Shown here: positions 11,342 through 26,700 of the stretch, in pieces
How the letters are laid out: each line of letters starts with the position of its first letter
Position numbering within the stretch: position 1 is the first letter of the stretch
The notes under the pieces: model-generated
Told to the model about the DNA's origin: nothing
Databases searched by the model: none
The model's input: the letters and a program-made list of their open reading frames with translations, nothing else
NCBI GenBank assembly: GCA_001579985.1
Contig: LRSR01007312.1
Span: 1 to 39,732 of the forward strand
From: Hypsibius dujardini
Taxonomy: Eukaryota; Tardigrada; Eutardigrada; Parachela; Hypsibiidae
DNA length: 39,732 nucleotides
Reading direction: 5' to 3'
Program-made: the position numbers and the translations under genes

Positions 11342-12774
11342 GTAAGTGAAAATGAATTTTCCTGTAATAAGGCCACATTTCACTTGCTTTGTCCGATTGA
11401 CTGACTGGTCAAACTGAATTTGCATCTGCATTTTCCGGTGGATTGATTGGTTTGTCATTTTGAACAATTGGTTTGATCGTTTTGCCTGATTTTGCCGTTT
11501 CATTGCTGTTTTTCGCTGTTTTTTTGTTAGAATCATTTTATTGACGCTTTGGTAGATTATCAGTAGGTCGGTAAGCATGAATAATTCTTACAAAACTGCT
11601 ATTTCATCGCCTTTTTGACGCTAAGTCAGTTGTGACGAGTTTGCATCCTACTCCTAGCGTTGGATTGATTGCTTGTCTTGATGTGTATGTTTGATTTCGC
11701 TTACGCTGAATTCTCCGATTTCTTAGTTTTATCCTATTTCGAAGAATTTCCTTAGAAGCACAGATTCCTGAGGTTGTATGGACAAATATAATTTTTTGAT
11801 AAGCATCGCATTTGCGTCCGATGTGCTTGCCGATGAGTTTGCGGCGTTTCTACTGTAAGCTTTTTTGATTGATTGCTTGATTTTCAGCAAATATTTTTTA
11901 TTCTGTCATTTCATCAACTTCGCAACAATTTTGCTATATCGTGGGATTATTAATATTCTCAAGGCTTTCAAATTACATTCGCTTGTTTCTAGTGGAAAGT
12001 AATTGTCTTTTAGAAGGTTTTATTTCCTGACCTAGTGAACTTTCACATTCACAGTCCTGCTTAATTGATTGATCGGCTCCTTTTGCGCAGCCGGTTGCAA
12101 TAGATTGATTATTGATTGAGTCATTTGTTATGCTATGTTCGTGTGTCGTATTTATTGCCTGATTCTCCTGCCTTCTTCGTCAGCGTTTTGATTTTTCTTG
12201 ACTGGCAATTATAATTATAATTGCTCGGGCCCTAGATTGATTGACTTTATTGGTATGATCGATGTGTGCCTTTGATTGACTGAGTTTATTGAGTCGATTT
12301 GCATTATTTGTTTGGACAGTAGAAATGCAACATCTATCGATCTCGACAGAACTTTTTTTCAGCCAAACAAAATTTACGTCACTTTATTTAACCTCGTATC
12401 TGTATTTGCAGACAAAACTGTGGTGACTTGTCTCCGCGGGGAAGGACTCATTGGGAGCGGACGTGGGTGGATGACTCCTCTCGCCGGGTGGAGAGAGATT
12501 ATCTCTTGTTTGTGTGTGCGGACTCGCTCTGAATTTGTGTGACAACACACACGCACAACATGGAGTTATGATATTGGTCGGAGGAGTGAGTGGATTTGAT
12601 AGATGAAATGCGGAAAAAGTCTCCCGGACGTCCCCGACATTTTATCCCCGCTCTGCAGTGACTAAACTACAGTGACTAAACTGCAGTGACTAGAGTTTCT
12701 TCCCCTGCCTGGCTTGTTTGAAGATCGAGCGCGCTCTCTTCTTCCCCTCCGGCTACGCAAACGCGGATTCTCTC

Positions 12775-18697
<5,923 letters not shown>

Positions 18698-20078
18698 ACA
18701 TAACAGCTGACCATTGCCCCCCGCTCGTACATGCTATACAGGCTGCCAGCAAAACCTCCTTGTGATTCTTTCGACGATCTAAGTTGATGTTTTCGTGTGT
18801 CCTTGGAAGCTTGCACAATGTTTTTGGTGGTGCCTGTAGCAACTTAAATAAGCGTTAGTTTTGTTTTTTATCTTGAGCGACGATTTACCGTACAGCTCCG
18901 TTTTCCGTTTTTCCTCCCACTTTCTCTCTCTATTTCTCTCTCTCTCTCACTGTTGGTTGGAGCGATATCCTGCTTTTTGTACTTTGTCTTCCCTGAATTC
19001 CAGAAGTCCAGCACCCGGCTTTTTTGATTTCCCGTCTTTATCTGGCTTCTCTCTCACGCTGCCTGTTTTTGACCAAATGGCTGATATATATCCGTTCTTG
19101 CTAGTTGTGTCGGCTGATGATTTTGCGGAAAAACGCCAAACCCATAATTACGAGGAATACAAAACATGACAACCATCACCGCAAACAGATCTCTCCAGGA
19201 ACCATGAGAGATACTGTCCAATTCGAAATTTAATTTGGATTCAGCGATTTGCATAAGTCAAATATTTTTCGTGCGGAGTTATAGGCAGTTTTTAAAATGG
19301 GCCAAAATTTCCGGTCAAGCTATCCAGAGTTGGCATGTAGCTCCGTCCCCTGGTGCCTGAAAAATATTTAACCAATACCAATTGATTCCACCTTCAATTT
19401 GAGGTAGGATGTTGTCTAAATAATTTTATCTATTGTATTTCGATAAACCGCTTTTTTTCAGTTTTTTCCCAACTTTGAAATGTTTCCCAAAAAATTGATT
19501 TAGTCGCCAACTAAATTTTTTAAATCGTCACTAACATTGTACTAATTTAAAAAAATTAATTAAATTCTGCGCACCGCTTATGAAAAATGTTCCTTTACAG
19601 ACAAAAATCAACATAATTTGCCGTTTCTCTAAAGTGAATACAGTAGTAGCATTGATTCAGTCGTAGGAAGGCAAACGAAATGAGTTGTCCGACGATTTAT
19701 CCTGACAACGTGGTGCGGAACTTCTCTCTCTAACCAGCTCTGTTCTGTTTGTATAAGTTATAACCCTGGAGCGAAATTTCGGATTTAATTTTTTGCCCGC
19801 ATCTACAAGGCATAAATACCGACAAAATTCACCCGGCCAGTACAAGGAAACTCGCTGGTGTGACGACACATGCCTAGTGAAGCTATGGCTTTGTTGATCT
19901 ACCAAGAACACCTAAGTCAAATTAAGTCAGAACATGGAACATTATTACAATGTTACCGGATTTTCCTAACCAATATAAATGCTGTTAAATGATCCTTCAC
20001 TGCACCGTGAAGAACTCTACTGTTCCTCTGTCTATTCTGCTGTAGTTCCTCTTCCTTCAACTAAATAGAGACGTTAAA
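18698..20078. other. Ena 3' flank and intergenic region
   Basis: The Ena 3' UTR probably covers the first few hundred bases, but no canonical AATAAA was found (AATAAG occurs near 18845). A TC-rich patch lies at 18900-18960. An eroded family B element lies at about 19260-19510. A TATA-like TATAAAT at 19974-19980 is about 100 bases before the ATG at 20079 and is the probable promoter of the next gene. The 84-codon minus-strand opening at 19657-19911 is not supported by any likeness. Confidence 0.4.
19260..19510. mobile_element. Eroded family B foldback element, copy 2
   Basis: This stretch keeps 'gcggagttataggcag', 'tagctccgtcccctg' and 'ttttttcccaactttgaaa' in the order seen in the better copies. 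The inverted arms are no longer complete and the borders are approximate. Confidence 0.5.
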
Positions 20079-20486
20079 ATGAATTTTAATGTGGTTGCCC
20101 TTCTGTTGTTCTTGGGATTTCTTATTAGTACTGACGCTTTCACCTTGGCAAACCCATTGGATGGGGAAGGTAAGTTTATGTATTGCTGAAATACCAAAAT
20201 CCGATTTGCGTATTTAAGGAGAATAGGAATATTTTTCGATAGGGATAAAAAAGTTAAGACTGCTATCTTATAGAGAGAGCAAAATGTTAAACCGTTGTTT
20301 TCTGGGCTAAGTTTTTACGTTGTGCTGTTTTTATGTTCAGGTGAAATCCTTTATCGGATCCGTCGAGCGCCGATACAACCACCGCGTTCTAGAAATCACA
20401 AAGATCAAGGACCCAGTTGGAAGATGGCGGGTCCATTTCTCTCCACTTTTGCTCGACGCTTGGTATTTGGCGTGCCGGTATTTTAA
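20079..20486 (+). CDS. Small secreted peptide precursor, 78 residues, two exons
   Basis: Exon 1 is 20079-20169 (donor GGAAG|GTAAGT) and exon 2 is 20341-20486 (acceptor TTATGTTCAG); both are phase 1. The product begins MNFNVVALLLFLGFLISTDA, a clear signal peptide. The mature part is basic and proline-rich, holds RIRRAP and ARR sites that could be cut by dibasic proteases, and has no cysteine. It ends RRLVFGVPVF. A TATA box lies upstream (19974-19980) and AATAAA at 20622-20627 downstream, so the transcript would be about 500-600 bases before splicing. Structure and processing sites resemble a neuropeptide or antimicrobial peptide precursor, but there is no glycine amidation signal and no family match that I recognise. 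Confidence 0.55.
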
Positions 20487-20621
20487 CGCTCCAAATCTTT
20501 ACTTCGATGCATCGGCCATATCGATATATTGTTAATTCATATTGCTTTTGGTTGGGCTTTGTAAGTTCCCCCTTACTGTTACTGTACGTCAATTTGTTGT
20601 AAATATTACTACGTAATACTT

Positions 20622-20627
20622 AATAAA
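20622..20627 (+). terminator. Polyadenylation signal of the 20079 gene
   Basis: A canonical AATAAA lies 136 bases after the stop codon. Confidence 0.5.
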
Positions 20628-20639
20628 ACGTGTATCAGC

Positions 20640-21788
20640 AATGATATATGTACCCTGCATACCCGTGTTCAATCGGCGCAGTGGTTGATTATAAGCAATT
20701 AATAACAGCAAAGGTAGCGGCACACATTTTCGTGTGACCTTGAAACGAATCACGCGGCCGACGTGTAGAGTATACCGCACAACGGTTGTGCGTTTTCTGC
20801 ACGCGCTGCATAATTTATGCAGTGGCAGATTAACGAGCCGCAAATTGCACCGGAATAACTACAGCATGTTGGGGGAGGTATAGTGGCGGATGGACCATTG
20901 GGCCGACCGAGCTGTTACCCATCCCCCTGCGAGGGGGGCAAACATTTTTAGGCTTTTTGCGTGTTAAAGCTTGCCCCTGGACCAACCTCAGTACGCCACT
21001 GTGGGAGGGAGGTGTTTTGCCAGACAGGGAGGTCAGTGTTTTGCTGCAGAGTCCTCGAACCTAAGTGCCTTCCTCCCATCCACCGCCCATGCAAGCAATT
21101 TTGAGGGGGAGGGGCGAATGAATGTGGGTATGCATTGGCCTATCAAGTGAACAAAGCGAATTAATTAAATGAAGTGTCCAAAAAACCCGATATTTCTTGT
21201 CTGATAAAACGCCGATACGCTACAGCTCCGCTAGCCAACGCGCTCACTCCGCTAAAACCTGCTAATTTATTATGCTTATCGGGAGTATCTGAATTAGCCG
21301 GAGCTCCGATAGATTATCGGCATATCTCCGATGGGCAGTCGCGGATTGTGGTCGGCTTGAAGGAATAACAACCATGAGCATGAGCATGAGCACAGCCTGC
21401 CAATTTTGACCCCTCCCCCCAAATTTATATGGGGCACTGTGGGGGCCGAGGACCAATTGGTTTATCTGCCACTGAATGATGTGATTTCCTTGCCCCTCTG
21501 TTGACCAGTGACTATACATTTATATTAGATTAGATACTAGATACTAGAGATCGCTAGGCATAGGTTCAGCGGCCCTGTTATACCAACAGTATTTTTGAAG
21601 GTATATAGTATACACGGTATATTATTTACCGGACATCTTACAACAAGCATAAACCTGCAGTGTGCATTAAGCGCTGAACCGAACCGGTATTATTCTTGGA
21701 TGCCTGTTCCGTTCCGTTTCAATAATAAGCTTTTTATTGTTTGTTCCTTTTAAATATGGTAATTTCAGGCCGCTCTGTCCTAACGTTT
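20640..21788. other. Intergenic, no gene recognised
   Basis: There is no convincing coding frame. Two patches with runs of C or G and the phrases 'agtacgccactg' (about 20988) and 'atctgccactga' (about 21465) look like worn repeat borders. A similar 'gtacgccactgg' occurs at about 30008 beside a foldback element. Confidence 0.4.
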
Positions 21789-22072
21789 ATGATAGATACA
21801 ACAAAAATCTTGTAAGTTTACTGGTGTTTGTGGGCCTACCTGACTCGCCTTGTAATCATCGCCAATGCAAATCCCGTAGAAAAATGTAAGTACTTACCGG
21901 TAGCTTTAAGCTGGTACAAAAACTGTCCGGTTCAAAATATGTTTTCATCGGATGATATCGCGGCTTCGCGGTTCCACTTTGTTATGTTCTTTGTTTATTC
22001 TCTTTCAGTTCAGAATCAACTGAAAAAGCTGACCCAGTTCCCCGTGATATATCTCACTGCAATGAAGGTTAA
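21789..22072 (+). pseudogene. Broken copy of the C-x-x-L small-peptide family
   Basis: The region aligns with the intact genes at 22958 and 36633. It has an ATG at 21789 and an exon of 97 bases (94 in the others) that ends in phase 1 at AAAAT|GTAAGT. An intron of about 120 bases ends CTCTTTCAG, followed by a second exon with ADPVPRD, matching MDPVPRE of the 36633 gene. Two faults are visible. Codon 9 is TAA, and the DPVPRD frame is shifted relative to the frame carried over from exon 1. The end reads SHCNEG instead of C-x-I-L. If another acceptor is used the frameshift might vanish, but the stop would remain. It is called a pseudogene on these grounds. Confidence 0.45.
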
Positions 22073-22634
22073 AAAATAGCAACAAAAAAGACAAGCTGTA
22101 ACTCTTGACATTTAAAACAGAAAATATTTCATCCAGCCCATCTGCATGAGGATGAATGCTGCAGTACACAAGAGGCATTACAATTCTGGATTTCAATGTT
22201 TCGCTGATTTTCCCTGATTTGTCTGTTATTATTGGTATTGAACGGCAGTAAATGTACCGAAAGAAGGGACATGTAGCTCTGATCTTTCCATTTGAGATTT
22301 AATAATTTGACAAGCCAAAAGCAGCAAGTCCTTTTGCATGAAAGGGTGTGTATGTACACTTGCGCGAAGACAATCTTGCAGATTGCACGATTATGGACAA
22401 TGAAATGGTACAACAAACGCGTTCTCATAATGTACACATGAATCCTTGGTAATAATACTTGGTAATATTTTGCAGTAATTATTTTCACTCGCTATAATTC
22501 TTTAGTCTTTAGGTTCTTCTTATACGGCTTTTGTAGGCATCAGCGCTTTAGAACTAAACGATGACACACCCCACACGTGCATCGGAAGTCCACGTCATTT
22601 GTCCGTACATAATCGCGCTCGTCTGACATCAGCA

Positions 22635-22740
22635 TACAGCTGTGGGACAATTTCTCGACGAAAAACGTTAATCGGAACACTGGCATAATAACATGTGTTC
22701 TGATTAACGTTTTTTGTCAAGAAATCGTGCCACAGCTGTA
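22635..22740. repeat. Inverted repeat able to form a 46-base-pair hairpin
   Basis: Two 46-base arms (22635-22680 and 22695-22740) are reverse complements at about 41 positions, around a 14-base loop. Each arm begins, read outward to inward, with TACAGCTGTGG and ends with AACAC. No protein is encoded. It may be a very short MITE, a transcribed hairpin, or a control element of the gene starting 218 bases downstream. Confidence 0.8.
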
Positions 22741-22826
22741 CATACACATAGGTAAATGACCGTCGATTCCGTTCGCTTTGCGCGCAAACTTCAATATAAT
22801 AAGTGAAGCGCGGTAGGTTCCATACA

Positions 22827-22833
22827 TATAAGC
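22827..22833 (+). promoter_or_regulatory. TATA-like box of the 22958 gene
   Basis: TATAAGC lies about 130 bases before the start codon, a spacing like those of the neighbouring small genes. Confidence 0.4.
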
Positions 22834-22957
22834 GACCATGTGGCTTCAGTTTGTTTGTGAATCTCGTTAAGCAAAATTATCGTGTTTTGTACAGTTGCTT
22901 TTTGCGGTTCTCACTTCAACTGTGTGCGCCCCAGACTCCGAGCAAACCTGCATTATA

Positions 22958-23210
22958 ATGCATGTGAAGGATTTGCTTAGGTTACTTGTGGTCACTGCAA
23001 TAATTATGAGCATTGCCTCTATTGCCGCTGGGAAAGTCACCGACGAGAAAGGTAAATGCCAATTTTAACCCTTTCTAGTTTGAGAATTACGTCATGTATT
23101 CAGTGTATGCGTTATGTTTCCACCGTTTTGTAGTTCAGAACCAGTCAACCGATCCGATTCTGCGGGAGCAGCCTCTTGAGCGAAAGAAATCCGGATGCAA
23201 CATACTATGA
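22958..23210 (+). CDS. Small protein with hydrophobic N-terminus and C-terminal CNIL, intact family copy
   Basis: Exon 1 is 22958-23051 (donor GAAAG|GTAAAT) and exon 2 is 23134-23210 (acceptor TTTTGTAG); both are phase 1, giving 56 residues. The first exon has the same length and phase as that of the gene at 36633, and the proteins share KD at residues 4-5, LVV, and IAxIAA in a hydrophobic segment (about 6-24). The second exon encodes a polar tail with DPILREQPLERKK that ends G-C-N-I-L. A C-a-a-L end is the signal for geranylgeranylation, and the tail resembles the last exon of G-protein gamma subunits. A true signal peptide would keep the tail away from cytosolic prenyltransferases, so the hydrophobic segment may instead be a membrane anchor with the tail inside the cell. 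Function unknown. Confidence 0.6.
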
Positions 23211-23760
23211 ACACACATTGCGGTGCAGGCCAAACTGTGTCAAAGCTGACCACACTACCAGTTCCTGCTCAACACGCTAGTCACCGGAGGAAGGCATTTC
23301 CGATATTTGTTCCGATATGCCACTTTCTACCATGTGTCCATCATGTAGGCTTGGGCTCACATGGGATGCAATTTCTCAAGGAATGGGCTGGGACATCCCG
23401 TTCCGTATCCCATCAACGGCTTAGACTACAAGTCTCCTTCTCCTTCCACCGTTTTGCCCCCTTCCCTTTTCTATTTTTCAATACTGACTAATTTCTTCTA
23501 CCTCGATAAAATGTTAGATTTTTTTTAAATCCTTAGTTTTCTTGTGACAAAAAAAGTTTAAACCGTAAGTATTGAACATTACTCGATCGAGCGAGTGCGG
23601 AGTGAAAAACCAAAATTCCTACTTTCATCTTCACTCCCATGGTTATGGTCACATCACTTATTCGACCCTGCCGAAAGGTTCAGCTTAAACTTTGGGAAAC
23701 TACAGGTACGTGTGCTGTATGTCGTACGCGGGACAAACCAAGGACGTGGTCAAAACGATC
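23211..23760. other. 3' flanks of two converging genes
   Basis: This stretch lies between the stop of the 22958 gene and the stop of the minus-strand KH-RING gene. It should hold both 3' UTRs. GATAAA near 23504 is a possible weak poly(A) signal on the plus strand. The 98-codon plus opening at 23195-23491 overlaps the end of the small gene in another frame and is rejected. Confidence 0.4.
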
Positions 23761-26700
23761 CTATAAGCTAGTGGGAGTGTAGATACGAACCACCAAGGAG
23801 CTCATGCCGCGGCAACATGGGCATTCTTTCTTCATAGCAAAAGCAACGGTGGCGCATGCGTTGCAGAAGTTCATATGGCCACAAGGGATGAAGGCAGTTG
23901 TCGCTGGGGCTGCGGAACAAATGATGCAATCCGCGTCCACTGAAACCAAGCCAAAGCTGCACCATGTAACAATATGGAAACGGCTTCTAGAATCTCTACA
24001 GTTGTGCCGAATTTCTTGGCGTACGGGGGGGGGGTGTCCGCCCACATTCCCCCTCCCCCGAATTGCCCCGTTGGACTTTCTGCGGGGATGTCTCTGAGCT
24101 GCGGACTATCTACTTTGTCTACGTCAGGGGCTCGTTCAGGGTCCCAGGGCCTCATGATAGGGCCAGGGGGCTGGGCAAAGGGGCGAAAATTTTGTTTTTC
24201 AAAATTAAACGGATGCGACGACATATTGTTTGTGATCATTTTGAAACTTATTGGGCGTGGGGTGTGATTCCTATGGGCCACCCTGTTATTTCAAAAAAAA
24301 TTTAAAACCCTGTTTCCCCATCAAATATGGATCATTTTTGAACGTTTTTAACCTCCCATTTGCTGTTATTAATAGGGTGAGTATACGGCAAGAACACCAA
24401 GCCGTTTGAGTTAGAGCCCCCTTCGCTTAGTGTAACTGAATAGCTCTAACACGGTCAGCCTAATAGTGTGGCCGTGTGTGCATATTTGGTTCCAACAAAC
24501 GACAAGTCTGATAAAAAAACATTGAAGCTTTTGAATATGTTTGAAATCCCAGTGGGACCTTAAAAATCAGACCCTACACCCCACAAGTTTCAACATCATT
24601 AGGATTAAAAGGTCCAATTGGTTATTCAATTTCGAAAATAAACTTCTACTTCTTTGCCCATCCCTTGGCTCTACCATGAGATCTCCTGGTTCCGACTTGT
24701 AAGCACCCTAAACGAGCCCCTATCTATACGTAAAGCAAAAAGTGCCCACTTACCGCCAATTGCAGGCCCCTCTCCAGGGGCACGTTCCGCGATAATTGTG
24801 GGGTTGGCAGTCTCAACAGAATTATTTACGCCAGTTGCAAGTAAGGGTCTTGTAGCAACAGGAGTTTGGCTCGCTGATTCGAGTCGTTGAACTTCTTCAT
24901 GGATCAGTTTCATTGCCGAAAGGACATTTCCAAGTGGTCCCTCTACGGACCAAGTTGTCTCGTCTCTTCCCTCGTATTGTTGTAAAAGGATCACGTTGCT
25001 GGCGGTTTGAATACGGTCGACAAAGTTCTGACCGTGAGCCGAAACTGAATAATAACGAGCCGGTATGGAAGCGGTCTTTTGAGCGGGTTCTAGGAGCATG
25101 ATATCCCGGGCTTTCTCTAAGGCCGTCAGAGTAGTGCCGTTCAGCAGGTACAGGGTGACAGTCTGCGAGCAGTCCGTCACGGCGATGGACACCATACCAG
25201 GCTGCTGTCTGGCCATCTGTAGGTTCGCATGATGGGCGGCGTAGCCGATGTGACGGATCAACCAGACGGGCACTTCCACTGTCATGCTATGTCCGTAGTC
25301 GTTTTCATCCTGCAAAAGGACCACGTCTCCTGTTGATCGTTGATTTTTAGGATGACTTCAAACATTTTTCTCATTGTTTAAGCTCTGAAAACTTCTTTTA
25401 GCAGAATTTCAAAGTTGAGAAAACAATGGAAGATTCTCCATTTTCCCTGATTTTGGCCGTAAACACTTCAATTTTGAGAAATAGTTCATTTAAAAGAATT
25501 CTGACACTGTCCCTCTCAAAATTAAATTTGAATCAATTGGCAGCAGAATTCTTATTTGGAGGTCTGGGGGCGTGGATACTGGTTATTCTCGAGCATGACC
25601 GGAAACTTACGAGTGATATTTCAGAAATGACGCATAGCTCCGCTCCCTGACGCCCAACAAAGATTCTGCTAGTGCCAAACAATTTTAAATTGAGGTTTGA
25701 GATGAACAGTGTCAAAATTCTTGAAATTAAAATATTTCCTAAAGTTGAAGTTTTTACGGTCAAAATCAGGGAAAATGGAATCTTCCAGTGTTTTCCCAAC
25801 TTTCAAATTCCGCCAAAAAGTTATCGAAGCCTGACCGATGAAATAAATGTTGAAAATCATCATAATTATAGCTCTATTCAAAAAGCGTAAAGTGAAATCA
25901 TTCTGGGTTCACCCTCTGAAAATTGTCCCAACTGATCCCAGACGCGTAGCGGGGAAGGAGTTAGAGCAAAATGCCATCAACTCACTTGTTTAGCGGGTTA
26001 ACTCCGGGTGCGCTTTTTGATTTATTTAAAAAACATTTTGCACTCGGACCAGCAAAGCTGACCAAAATCAAATGTGATTCCCACATAAAATGGACCATAA
26101 ACTAATATAATAAAAATATGTAATTAAAAATAATTAATATGGATGTCATTAATTATTTTTAGCGACAGCAAGACCCCCCCCCTCCACAGGCGATCGCACC
26201 GAACTATAATCCCATACGCACCCATTCCAAAGAGATGAGTTCCTCGGCAGGACTACGATCCACGTTCGCAGGACCAGAAACGGCGGCATTCAAAAGTAAC
26301 TTCTCCTGACAAGCCGCTTCCAAGCGTTTCATTTCCAACTGCTGCTGCAGACGAACCGCTTCCGCCTGGATGGAATGGTTTAATTCCCCCCGAATCTCCG
26401 CTATCGCCAGACGGACGTCCACGTTAAGACCCTCCACACGTAGTGTTCTGTTTATCACATCGGGCGTTCCCGGTTTCACTGTCACGTTATATTCATCTCG
26501 TATCTTCTCCAAGATCGCGGAATTGTTTGCGAGGAAATGTTGCCAATGCTCCAACGGAATGGAGACCTGCTGTTGCACCATTTCCAGATGAAGCACATCG
26601 CGAGCTTTGCTAACCGCGGCCGCGTTCATACCCTTGATAATGTACGTTCGCTCGTACTGACTCGAAGTCTCCTCAATGGGTGAGATACCCGGCATGGCCG

